DNA of 64,000 nt from Peribolospora baueri (Eukaryota; Basidiomycota; Peribolosporomycetes; Peribolosporales; Peribolosporaceae): assembly GCA_029717555.1 (NCBI GenBank), contig JAMDHS010000006.1:62001-126000 (forward strand). The letters are read 5' to 3'. The translations under genes were made by a program, and so were the position numbers. Below are positions 49,909 through 60,821 of this stretch, piece by piece. Below the pieces are notes generated by a model, which saw only the letters and a program-made list of their open reading frames with translations, had not been told where the DNA came from and made no database searches. Every line of letters begins with the position of its first letter. Within the stretch, counting starts at the first letter, position 1.

Positions 49909-51038
49909 ATGGCGCACGCCGATCACACCAGGGATCCATGGTGAGCGTCGAATTCCCAACGCACGGATTTTAAAGTTGACCCGAATGCGGCTCTGATCTC
50001 CCGTTTTATATTTTTTTTCTCGGGGACGGACACGCAGCCCATGGGTGATTTTGAATGACACGGGAGGAGCGTTCGCCATGGGCGCGATTGGCGGTACGAT
50101 TTGGCACGGCATCAAGGGAGCGAGGAATAGCCCGAGGGTGAGCGATCGTTGTAGGCCCTGGGGTTTCCAGTGTGCTTTGGAGATGGTGCTACGAGGGTGT
50201 GATTGCAGTGTCTTGGCGCCGTTGGACTGGAGGAGACCACTCATATGGAGGCAGACTGTGTTCTTGCGAACGCCACACGCGCTTTTCACATCCGTGCTGA
50301 CGCCGATCTTCGTTTGTACAGGGAGAGCGACTGATCGGCTCTCTCGGAGCGATCAAATCTCGAGCACCGATATTGGGAGGTAACTTCGGCGTGTGGTGCG
50401 GCCTCTTCTCCACCTTCGATTGTGGAGTCAAGGGCATCCGACAAAAGGAAGACCCTTGGAACGCCATCATCTCTGGATTCTTGACCGGTGGCACGCTCGC
50501 CGCGCGAAGTCAGTCGCTTTGCCACATGAGCCTTCCTTCCATCATCTGTCTCCCGGAGAGGCCTTTGCTTATCCATTCGTCGCTTTGTTGTCTGACAGGT
50601 GGACCCAAGGTTGCCTTCGGTCAGGCAGTGGGATGCGGTATTTTGCTTGGTGTTTTCGAAGGTGAGCTTGTCCTTTGTGCTTTGTTTTTGAATATTGTCC
50701 ATGCTCATTTCTGCGTTATTCTTTCAAGGGATCGGCGTTCTCTTCGGTCGGATGATGTCCGACATGAACCGACCGGTGATGCCTCAGGTGTGTAAGCGTC
50801 CCTCATCACTTGGCAGAGAGTTGCACGCTCACTCTTCCCCGCAAAACCTCTGCCTTGTTTGTGCGCTGCCGCTCGTCAACGTCCAACCAGATCGTGAGTA
50901 CGACAGTCTTGGATGCCGCATTGCAAAGGTCAGTAAATGGACCTAACCCATCCTTTATTTCTCATCGGACAGCCGGACAGCCCACCTCAGCCAGCAGGAG
51001 CAGCGCAACCAATGTCTCCCACCGCGAGCCCGGCATGA
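49909..51038 (+). CDS. TIM17: Mitochondrial inner-membrane translocase Tim17
   Basis: Channel-forming partner of Tim23 in presequence-protein import. It starts [18 protein letters not shown], with the acidic N-terminus typical of Tim17, then [20 protein letters not shown] and [20 protein letters not shown], and [20 protein letters not shown]. The four-span Tim17/22/23 fold is complete, ending [17 protein letters not shown] and a Pro-rich tail. Exons: 49909-49940, 50038-50137, 50322-50518, 50599-50661, 50729-50787 and 50973-51038. A three-base exon ATC (50891-50893), flanked by a perfect acceptor and donor, may lie inside the last intron and would add one isoleucine. Confidence 0.94.
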
Positions 51039-51934
51039 TCGAACCTTCAGCACTACTCATGTTTCTCCGCCCTACGTCCACCACACGCGCATGGCTCGTT
51101 CTCGCTCTTGCAAACATGTCCTTTTCCCCTCTGCCTGGATACACCCGCACCGCCCTTTCAGCGCTCGAATCCGGCAGGATCAGACGATCATCTTACCTTT
51201 CCACCACTCATCATCCCTTATTCTCCGTCCTCTGTTTCGTTCTTCTCCTCCAAGAGAAGTGTACCTGTATATTTTTTGTCGCTCTGCGCGCCGTCCCGAG
51301 TGCGGCCCTTTTTTGCCGACGCGGGCCGGTGCGTATAGAGAGAGAGCGGCGCCAAAAGGAAAAGACCGATGACGTCTCCATCGCGTGCAGCCTAGCATTG
51401 CGCCGTGACCTCACAAAGCGCCGGCCGTGTTGCAAGTACACGCGGTGGGGACAGCGTCGTGACGAGCAACTGTAACCGCTTGCTATTGTTTTCGACCAAG
51501 GATCGTAGCTGCAAGCGAGTTGTGTCGAACGCGCACGTACTTCCACGTACCGTGGCGCTGCCACGCAGCGGCAAACAAAAGACTCTTCCTCTGTTGAGAC
51601 TTGGTCTCACTGCGCGTATTGTTCTACGCTCATTTCATGGTCGTTCACCCATCCGAAGAGGACGTGTACATGTAAAGCTATAAAAGTAGCTACAGTCACG
51701 CGTCCTCCAACCGGTGAATAATGAGAATTCGTCCTTACGTCTTCCAGTTCACTTGCTACGGTGGCAACAGCTACGCTAGTTCCTATTGTGCGTTGTACCA
51801 ATTTCTGGCGGGGATGTGACATTGAGAGAGAGAGAGAGCGCTGAACCTCACGGCAAGGAAGTTCCCGTCGATGAACAGAGCAACTCACCAGGTCAGTCGC
51901 GAGGAAGAGTCGGACGTGTCGGGTGCGAGGCGCT
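51039..51934. other. Intergenic, TIM17 end to unrecognised gene end
   Basis: Convergent gap. The sequence has a T/C-rich portion near 51190-51260 and a GAGA run near 51830. No gene supported. Confidence 0.45.
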
Positions 51935-52642
51935 TCAGAGGAGACTATTCGCCACCAGTTTCGGGATTTGGACGCTAGACGGGTCAACTGAACGCTCGCT
52001 CACTCTCCAGCTCGCAGAGGGCGGAGGCAAAGAGATATCCAAAGACATCTCATGGCGTAGATGGAGATAACTTACTCATTCCCGGCGCAATGCCAGACCT
52101 GTTCGTCGGGCCTGAAAAAAGTCGGAGTATTGATGGCCGACCCGACGCGACACGACGGAAAGATGAACATGGAGACCTTGCGCCCTCTTGGGCTAGATCC
52201 AAAGGAGAAGAGGCTCACGGGATTCCGTAGCGCAAAACGAGTTCGAGCAGTTGGGGACCTTGACCTCGTTTCCGCATGCCATCAAGTGTGGAAAGCTCGA
52301 CGACGGAGAGGTTGGCTGGAAACTCGATTTGGAGGCGCTAAAGGCGCGGAGAAGTTGGGGAAGGCAAAGTGGAAACCGTGAGAGCAGCTGGTTGGTATGC
52401 TCTCCCATCCCCGTATACGTCGCACGACAACGCGAAGAGTATCGAGAAAGTCCGTCGGCAACTTTCTTGCTCACCTGAAATGTTGCTACGTCCCTCCTCA
52501 GCTCGTGTTCGACAAGGGTGAGCCTTCCCTTTTTGCGGACGGCCCTTGCGGCGCACTCATCCACAAGGACCTGTACTTTGTCTTTTCTTTCGAGTGCATC
52601 GATCCACACCATGTCTTCGAGGCCCGCGTCGAAGGGGTATGG
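51935..52642 (-). CDS. Unrecognised multi-exon protein (5' end incomplete)
   Basis: Four exons join in phase with consensus sites: about 52642-52475, 52337-52219, 52111-52076, 52010-51935. The product reads PYPFDAGLEDMVWIDALERK, then VLVDECAARAVRKKGRLTLV and EHELRRDVATFQ; RLQIEFPANLSVVELSTLDG and GQGPQLLELVLRYGIP; PDEQVWHCAGND; and WRVSERSVDPSSVQIPKLVA, ending NSLL. Mixed composition, alternating charged and hydrophobic residues and clean splicing argue that this is a real, globular protein. I do not recognise a family. The start is unresolved: one option is an ATG near 52784 (MSTTSESTVYTRLQT), but I could not link it in phase. No signal peptide or membrane span is visible in the part read. 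Confidence 0.55.
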
Positions 52643-53383
52643 CTGACTTGGCGAGCGCCGTAAGTGAATGTGTCTGTTGACGGCGCCGCATCGTATCAGA
52701 GTTCGAAAGGGGCCCGAGGTAGTTTAAGCTCGCCGACCTGTCTGCAACCGTGTGTAAACGGTCGATTCACTAGTGGTGGACATTATAAAACACGAGCTGC
52801 TGTTGGTCCCTTTCGATGGGCGGCTCGGCACAGGTAAAACCGGCTTCGAAAGCACGGAGTAGCAAGCTGAAGACGGAGGATGCGGTCAGAGCTGAACAGA
52901 GAGACCAGGGGGAAGATGAGCAGTCGACGTTCAGACGGAACGGAGAGACAGACGCCCGCTCGAGGGGCGCCACCGATCCGTCCAGTCCAAATAGAGCGAC
53001 GGCGGCATAAATAGAGGGCATGAGCGAAAAGTGGCGGAGGACAATAGGCCTCGCTGAGCTCGTCGCTTGCGCTCAGTCTGCATCTTCCTTGCTGGCATCG
53101 AGGGGGACGAGGGTTAGAAGTTGTGGTTACAAACGGACGACGGCGCGTGGAAGGCAACCTTGACAGGCGTGTGCGGCGAACGATATCCGGACGGCCCGCC
53201 CGAAAGTGCGGCTTAGATAAACAGGTCGGATTTACTTAATGGATGGCCGCAGCGCAGAGAACAAAGCAGAGCAAAACAAATGAGCAGAAGGCTCGCGTTC
53301 GGTTGCCAAGGACCGACCGGAAGCAGCTCGGACATGCCACTCCCTACAGGGACGACACGGTAGCAAGCCAAAGCCGGCCTCTG
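52643..53383. other. Intergenic or 5' region of the unrecognised gene
   Basis: May hold the first exon(s) and promoter of the gene above. A TATAAAA stretch lies at about 52784-52790. An open frame at 53021-52770 (minus, MPSIYAAVALFGLDG...) is unassigned. Confidence 0.35.
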
Positions 53384-56103
53384 TTACTCCTCCTTCACTT
53401 GGTCGCCCGGCGCCCAAAGCACACACCGTCCGCTGGCGTTCCCCGTCACGACCCGAGCGGCCCTCAACGGATGAGTGGCGGTGACGGCTGGCACGGCCGT
53501 CACGTTCTCTTCGTCCGTCAGACGCTGGAGGAGGCTGCCGTCGTAAGCGTAGATGTCGAGCGCGCGTTTCATGTTGCCGACCTGTGCGTGTTTGCAGCAC
53601 GGAGAAGGACGTGGGACGGGAAAGGAGATGAGCCGCTGCTTGGAGAGCTATGTGGGCAGTGACGGACCGGACGGCGAGACTCACCGTGAAATGAGCAGGA
53701 AGATGAGGACTCGGATGCCAAGTCGCTCGGAAGAGGGTGAGCCACTGGCCCTGGAGATGCGCGAAATCAAAAAATCACGTCAGACCCGCGTCCGCCCCTG
53801 TTTTCTGGTCAACCCCCCCACACCCGACATGAACCCACTGTTTGATTATTGTGCGGCACCGTAACGCTCGGCTTGGCCAGCCAATTCGGCTGCTGGTACG
53901 GATCGCCGGCCTTCAAACCGGCGGAGCCCGTCCCATTGGCGGCCGCCGCATTCTCCCTCCCCTTTTTCTTGGCCTCGCCTCGTACGAATATGGGAGCGAG
54001 CCGTTGTTCCGGCGCCGTCTTGCGCGGCTTCGCGTCTTGCTCTGGAGCCCCCTTCGGTGCAGACGCGCATATCGTCGAGGGGCGGCTCGACAGCCGGTCT
54101 GATGGCATGTCCCAAACTGCAGTGGATATGGAGGGGGGTGAGAAAGCGGACTGCTACGCGCGTGAGGTCGCACTGTGGTAAAGCATGACCCACCTCGGAT
54201 AGTGTCATCGTAACTAGTGCTGACGAGTTTGCTGCCTGACGGGTCCCAGTCGACGGACGTAGCTGCCATACGGTGCCTGTACTCGCCCATTTGGGCCCAT
54301 CCTCGCAGCTCCTCGAGAGCTTCGACGTCCACGTGTTTCGCGTTGTAGGGCACCTCCAACGTGAGCGATGATGGAGAGGCTCGCAGGGAACGGAGGTCGT
54401 ACAGTCTGGCACCGGGACGCATGTAGATGGGCGAGTCCAAATGAGGATGGCAATCTTACGATCGAGCTGCGAGGCGCTCCTTACCTGACGCGCTGATCCA
54501 GAGACGCTGTGGCCAGTGCCCATGGATGACGCGAATTGACGGACATGCCACCAATCTGAATCCAAAAGATGAGTGCGAAGGATGAGCCTCATTCATACAA
54601 ACTCCTTACTTCACAAGACCCTGTCACCAGCTCGCCTTTTTATCGCTCAACTGCCACCGCTTCCTCGTATGATTCCGCTCTCTCAAATCCTGACAGCTTA
54701 TCCCTCCACGATGGTCGGCGACCCAGATCACTCTGCCCTCCCCGCCTGCACCCGCTTGGCTCAGGAGGTCAGAAGGGAGAATATCGAGGACGGAGAGAAG
54801 GACATCTTCCTCGAGCGAGAAGACCTCTGTAGACTGTCCAGTCGTGAAATCGAGCCTCCGAATGGTCGAGTCATACGACGCTGTGAACAGCTGTTATTGA
54901 GAGCGGCAGAAAGCTTCTACATCAGAACAGTGATCTGGGGCAGTCGATCGCGGCACGGCCAGAGCCAGACGTCCCAGAAAGGTACACTCACGCAATTGGG
55001 CTGGTACGGGTCTACCTTGACGCAGCTGATCGCGCTTTTGCCATGCACTTGCAGCTTCCACGTCTCACCATCGCCGTCTTTTTCTTCCGCGTCTTCCTCG
55101 TCCTCTCGTCCGCCCTCTTCGTCCTTGCCCTCTCGTGGCGTGCAGTCCCACACGCCAACCTGTCCCTCCTTGTCTCCGGCAAATATGAGGTCTTTGTCGA
55201 CGGTCGGGTGGTACGCGATGCTATAGATTCGTTTCACCGTCACTTTGGCCATCGATCGAACGCTCATCTTGTCCAGCTCCTCTTGGAGAGCCTTCATGTC
55301 CGGGTCAACCTTGCGCTCCCGATCCTCCAAACTGTCGGGCGTGCCATCTTCGCCCTCGCCCCTGATAGCATCGGCCGCTCCCGTTTCGTCGAGCTGTCTA
55401 CGTCTTTTTGCCGCCGCTGAGAGCGACGTATACTCGGAGGCGAGGGCTGACAAAGTGCCCGACAGCGACTCGAGCGCCTTGGCGTCCAGGTCCTCTCCAA
55501 GAGCGCCTAATGTCCGGTCCTCGTGACGCGCGCGCTTCGCAACCGCTGCCTGTTCTCGTGCAGCCTCCGCGTCTTCCTGCAAGCAGATGCCACATGAAGG
55601 GACGGAAAGAGTTTAGAGAGGTCCCATCTCCGTTCCTCCGCGTTCGCCCGCTCCCGGATAACAAGACTCAAGGACACGCACTTCGTACTTCCTCTTCATC
55701 TTGTCCGAGTCCGCTTCGATACCGGCCAGCCGTGCACTCTGTCTCCGCGGAGCGGTCGTTGTGTCCTTGGGCTTGGGCTTGGGCTTGGGCTTGGGTTTGG
55801 GTCGGGCAGCCGTCTTCTCCGCTTTGCTGCCCGCATCGCCAATGCCCAAGCTGGCTCTACCGCCATCAAGGTCCAGCGCACGCATAAGCTCTGTTTGTAC
55901 AGCAAATGAAGGTCAAAGAGTGAGCTGACGATCTTACTCTCCTTTATTACGTCGGACTCACCCCGGTTGCGCTTGATGTTCTCCAGCCGTTCTCGCTCAC
56001 TGGGAAGATGAGGGCAGGACAGGATCAGCAAAAAGAAGCCAAAGCAAAAGAGAGTGCAATCCGTTGCCGATCCGTGTCTAGCTCACTATTCTGAAAGCTC
56101 CAT
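53384..56103 (-). CDS. CMR1: Cmr1-like WD40 DNA damage-binding protein (WDR76 homologue)
   Basis: Nuclear WD40-repeat protein that binds DNA and collects with proteins handled during replication stress in yeast. It starts MELSEYERERLENIKRNREL, the diagnostic Cmr1 opening, rebuilt from a 17-base first coding exon (56103-56087) and a 38-base second exon. A Pro-Lys run follows, then PRRQSARLAGIEADSDKMKR. WD repeats include VKRIYSIAYHPTVDKDLIFA, GDKEGQVGVWD, MAATSVDWDPSGSKLVSTSY, RALDIYAYDGSLLQRLTDEE and GNASGRCVLWAPGDQVKEE, the last ending the protein. The repeats are separated by acidic and basic loops longer than in yeast. Exon edges in the middle (53600-54900) were not all fixed. Confidence 0.88.
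55767..55802. repeat. TTGGGC hexamer repeat in CMR1 coding sequence
   Basis: On the plus strand, TTGGGC repeats five times in a row, followed by TTGGGT. In the CMR1 frame it encodes alternating Pro-Lys (PKPKPKPKPK), so expansion or contraction by one unit keeps the frame. Confidence 0.9.
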
Positions 56104-57112
56104 GGTAGGTAAAATCGTGGTAAAATGTGGTGGGTTGAAGCCAATCCGAATCTTCCCTCCACAGAGATCGAGGACGCGCCCGTGTTAATGATCGCGGTTC
56201 GCGGGTCGCCGCAGTCATCACGGACAATCTTGGAGCCGCCCGTAGCCGCTCTACTGACTGCGGTAGTTGCGATGCGCACGGACACAATGCGTGCACTGCT
56301 GCAATCATACGTGCGTTCCCGCCGTCCGCTCCCTTGTTTCCTTGTTTCCATCCCGCGACCAGCTTTTGTTTGCCTTAACTTCGCCGTCATCCTTTGTTCA
56401 CAAGACGTAGTCAATGACAAAAGACACAAAAGCAGGCAGCGTCCATTGCATGCTTATCACGCTTGTGCCCAGCATGCTGCGCCCATTGACGCCGTCTCCT
56501 TTCTTTGCATTCATCCCGGGACGTTTCTCGCCGTCGCTGAAAACCTATTCGGCCATTAAACGCCAGATGGCCATCAAGGCGGTTTGCACGTAATTTCTGC
56601 TCTCTGTTCTCATTTCTTTCTGCTCGTCTCTTTTCTTTCCACCTCCACAGTTGACGATCCCTTTCCACCACATTCGCTCATCCACGCCTTCGAGGAATTC
56701 TGCGGTCTTTATACCCGCGGCAGGCCGTTTCTCTCATCCCTCCTGGAATATAAAAAGGGGCTTGGAAGCCTGCCGGACGGTCAAATCGTGCTCCTGCATC
56801 CTGTGCGCACAAGGAAAGGGGTGGCGTGTGTGGAAATCCGTCTCCACCCCTTCCAAGTTCAAGGAGCACCTCAGTTGGGCCACCATCTCGCTCCATTCGC
56901 CTAGTTTCATTCACCTCCAACCCATTCCCGTCTGGGTTCAGGGTCTTGCTCAACGTCATTTTTTTTCGTCCAGGGAGGATATCAAATCAAAGAGTGGATC
57001 GTCGATCGGCAAGCAAGAGCTGCCTCCTCTCATCTCCCGCCACTTGCCGCTCTCCGGAGAGCAGGCTCCGTTGGCTACGATACCAAGCTCACCCTCGTCA
57101 GGAGAATTTACG
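56104..57112. promoter_or_regulatory. Divergent region between CMR1 and the LRR gene
   Basis: About 1 kb between outward-facing starts. The LRR frame stays open upstream to ATG 56651, so part of this could be coding. A T9 run lies near 56960. Confidence 0.45.
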
Positions 57113-59752
57113 ATGGAAATGTCGGCGAAGGAGAGCGAGATGCTGCAGCGCATTCTTCAGGAGCAAAACCGTCACTTGAGCCCGTCGTCCAGGGATTGGT
57201 CCACTGCCGACGGCGACTTTGCAGGCAAAGCCGAGTTCGGTTCTCTGCCGGTCGGCCGCGAGAGCGGAAGTGAGGGGACAGCGCGTGCATGGAATGCCGA
57301 GGACGAGGCGCCCGCCACAGGCAACACGACCGCATCCACGGGCCACGCCACGAGGGAAAGTCTGTTGCCAATCAACGCAACTCTTGTCAAACCCACTTTC
57401 GTCGTCGTACCTATCCAAGGCAACAACGAACGTGACGCACTCGTCCGGGACCACATGGCGCAAAGCAACTCGATGCAGCCGGTTCGTGGAAGGTTCGCCC
57501 GCATCTCGAAAGTACTCAGTCGCGGGATCGAACCCGCAGCTCCAGCGCCGACGAGTTCGGTGGCGTCGAAAGAGACGCCCGGTGCTCGCCGGAGCCCGGC
57601 ACTTCCAGTGCCATACATCCCGAGCCCGAGTCCGGTGGCACCGGCGACCTTGTCTTCCACCGTGGCGGCGAAACTTGAGGAAAATCTGAGCCGTCAGGAG
57701 CTTAACCTCCGTCTCCATGTCGCTACGGAGGCGGCTGGTTCGGATACCAACGTTAGGTCACGCTTCTCTGACCTGTCCCAGCCTTCTCAAGCTGAGCGGA
57801 CCCGGAAAAATAAGATGAAGGGTCGTCGGGCCGCTCTGCGCAGTTTGTACCTCACCCCGCTCACGACCGTCAGAGACGGCGTCGTGGCTGTCAAGACCGC
57901 AGCGGGAGCCATAGTCGGGAAGGGCGGCGGAGAGGTTGATAAGGGAAACGAGGACAATGCACGTAAAAACCGCAGTGGGAAGCTGGAGAAGGGTCGCAAA
58001 CACTTTCAAGGCGCCGTTGAGGAAGACGGCGGCCGTAGGGCGAAGAAGATCAAGAGAAAGGAGCGCAAGAAGCTCTATTGCCTTCTCCTCGGCTTCGTGA
58101 TGGCGTCGTTGATGCTTGCCAAGTGGGTCTTTTCCCGTTCTTACATTTTGCTCCTAGTTACATTTGCTAACAGATCCGGATACTCGCTGGACAGTCTCAT
58201 CGTGCTCGATGTCAAGGTCCTACCGCTCCTCTTCTCAGAGACCTTTTCCGATAACAAGAACAGCACCGTGCTGACCAACAACCCGGGCCCCAACGTCACG
58301 ATCGTCGAGTCCTGCCTCGAGCAGTTCCAAACACTCTCCTCACCCGCCTCGCTGCAAAACTACCAATGCTCGCCTTGTCTCGCCGCACTTACGGCATTGC
58401 CAAACGATTTAGTCCCATCTCAGGCGTCCAAGACGACTCAGCGAGGCCAAGGCGAGGTGCTACAGTTCTGTGCGCTCAAGGCCATCTACTCTGCTGCTGC
58501 AAATGGAAGCGGCAATAGCCTTGACGGGGCGGCATGGATGACGGATAAGGACGTATGTAAATGGGGAGGCATAGCTTGCGACGAGCAAGGGAGGGTGACC
58601 GATCTGTGAGTAGCTCTGCCGTCGCATGTCGACCGTTGGTATCATCATACCTCCAACGCATCTCGTCCTTGTCCTTTACTCGGTCCATCTCTCGTAGCAT
58701 TCTAGCCGTTCCAGCAGTGCCTTCCTCCCTACCGGCCACCATCTCCCTCCTCGTCTCCCTCTCGACCTTCTCCTTAACCGGGACCGGATCTGTTCCCTCA
58801 GCAGCCCTCCCAGATGGCCTCTGGGCGCTTACGAACCTTAGCAGCGTACATATAGAGAACACCGCCCTAGAGGGTCCCCTGCCGGATGACGCATTCTCCA
58901 ATCTCACGGCTCTCACGAAATTGGAGTTTGCTACCAACCGTAGGCTTGGCCCTAATCTGCCGAGCAGCGTCGCGCAGAGGGCGCTGACGACCCTGTGAGC
59001 GTCGCTTCCCTACAGCTTTCGACCCCGAACGGAAATTTTTTGCAGGGTCCCGTTTCGCTAACGCGCGTAAAGTAATGTTCTGATTGCCAGGGTGATGTCT
59101 GGCCAAGGCCTCTCGGACCCGGGCGTCCTTAATGTCGTGTTTGGCTCTCAGACGCTCGCAGGCTCTCTGAGCTATATGTGAGTACACGAGCGTCCTGTTT
59201 ACTATACCGGGTCTTCGGATATGTTCATGCTCATCTGCGTCCGACCGCTTTCATCTCCAGCGACCTTTCCGGTAATATTCTTTCGGGGTCTGTGCCCGAT
59301 GGGATCAGCGCATTCAGTAAATTGACGACGCTGTGAGTGCTTTACGCGATTCAAAGTCGCAGTGTTTGTGGAATGCTCGCACTGACCATCGCATCGCCGT
59401 GTGTTTTCTGGGCCAACGCAGGCACCTCGAGGGCAACCCACTGTCCGGCGTCGTGCCGACGGCTCTGTGCTCCCTCTCGTCCCTAACCACTTGTGACCTT
59501 CGCTCCACGTCTCTCACCCCCATTTCCAACTCGTCCTCAGTTCTGCCGATGACTTCGCCCATTCCTTCCCATCCTGCCGCTTCATCTGCTGTGGCGCTTG
59601 CAGCAACTTCAAATGCGCCCGAGGTGCTAGCTCTCGCTTCTGATCCTCTCCCCACCACGAGCGCCGTCGTTTCGGTCCCGAATGCCTCGCCGCGGCCGAT
59701 CCACTCGAAAAGGGCGTTTTCGGGCACTTGTGGTGTCTGCCAATTCGTTTGA
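57113..59752 (+). CDS. Membrane-anchored leucine-rich-repeat protein
   Basis: Likely type II membrane protein: a long basic, Ser/Pro-rich N-terminal region, one hydrophobic span (LYCLLLGFVMASLMLAK, near 58075), then an extracytoplasmic part. That part has paired cysteines (YQCSPCLAAL), an LRR N-terminal cap of the plant-receptor type (DKDVCKWGGIACDEQGRVTD) and LRRs: LPDGLWALTNLSSVHIENTA, LEGPLPDDAFSNLTALTKLE, IDLSGNILSGSVPDGISAFS and LHLEGNPLSGVVPTALCSLS. Exons: 57113-58605, 58698-58994, 59091-59177, 59261-59332, 59422-59752. All four junctions are phase 2 in the repeat Leu/Ile codon. A 51-base in-frame stretch (58123-58173) may be a further intron. No kinase domain is present. ATG 56651 is an alternative start. 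Ligand unknown. Confidence 0.75.
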
Positions 59753-60821
59753 ACCCCGTTGATCCCACCGCTTTTAGTATGGACTATTATCATCCTGGGT
59801 CCTTGTTGACGGGTCTTTCTTATCGCTCCCATCAAGTCGGAGACGTGTCTCCTTCTAGCCTCCATGTTTCCGATGAGAAAGCTGCTCAGCCCTGCCCAAG
59901 CCGGCAGGACACAAGTCAACCTGAGGGTGTACAAATGAGTTCGAATGGATTACTGGAACGTGACGATTCGTGTCGGCTCGAATGCTCACTTAAAGGTTCG
60001 GCCGGTCGAGAAGGGAAGGGACGCATATTGACTGCGAAACCCCATGTCGGGTCGCGTTCCTTGGCTTGGCGTGAATGGGAGCGTGCCGATCGATGTTTGA
60101 CGGACGGGTTGACAGCGGACCGTGTGTCCTTTCCTACCTACCCTGGACGTGACAATATTTTTACCCCCCTTTCTGCCTCTGTTAAGATTTCTTTTCTCCT
60201 TTACGAAGATGGCTCTCGCTCTTTGGTCTGGTCTGCACCCCGGTCTGATAGGTCATCTCAACAAAAAGCAGCACGGTGATGGATGGCGATGGCGACGGCA
60301 TCAGCAGCAGCAAATCCGTGTCGTGTGCCTGAACGTGGAACTGCTTATTTCTTGCGTGCCTACTTTGCTTGCATGCAGCGAGCGCCCTTTCAGGTACCCA
60401 CCTGTCGGATGCGCGTTCTGGGTGACGATGGGGCGAGACTCGCAGTCGCAGCATGATGGTGGAGAGGACTAGTCGAAATACGTACACAGGAGTCACAAAA
60501 AGAATGCTGCTAGTTCAAAACGATGCATTCTTGTTGGCCGATGAGGTACGAACGTACAGCGGAAGGCGAAGAGCGGGTGGGAGGGCGGGAGGGGAGGAAA
60601 GGGATGTAGGGATGGACAGAGCATAGGTTTCGACGAGATGTGTGACATGCTGTGGCATGAGTAATGCCATGCAGAGCGAGCGAGAGGCAGAAGGGAAAGA
60701 CTGAAGAGAAGGAAGAGACGTCTCCGAGACGCATCGAAGAGGAGAGGGTGACAATAAAAAAACCCGACAAACGGATGGACGGCTGGACTGGGCTGACCTA
60801 GCGATCGGGGACGGGGTCTCC
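59753..60821. other. Convergent intergenic between LRR and BTB genes
   Basis: About 1.07 kb between facing stop codons. Open frames on both strands lack recognisable content. No RNA gene seen. Confidence 0.5.

Noticed and set aside
57518-57545. T-arm-like sequence GCGGGATCGAACCCGC suggesting a tRNA
   Set aside because: No acceptor, D or anticodon stems can be paired around it on either strand, and it lies inside the open LRR coding exon.
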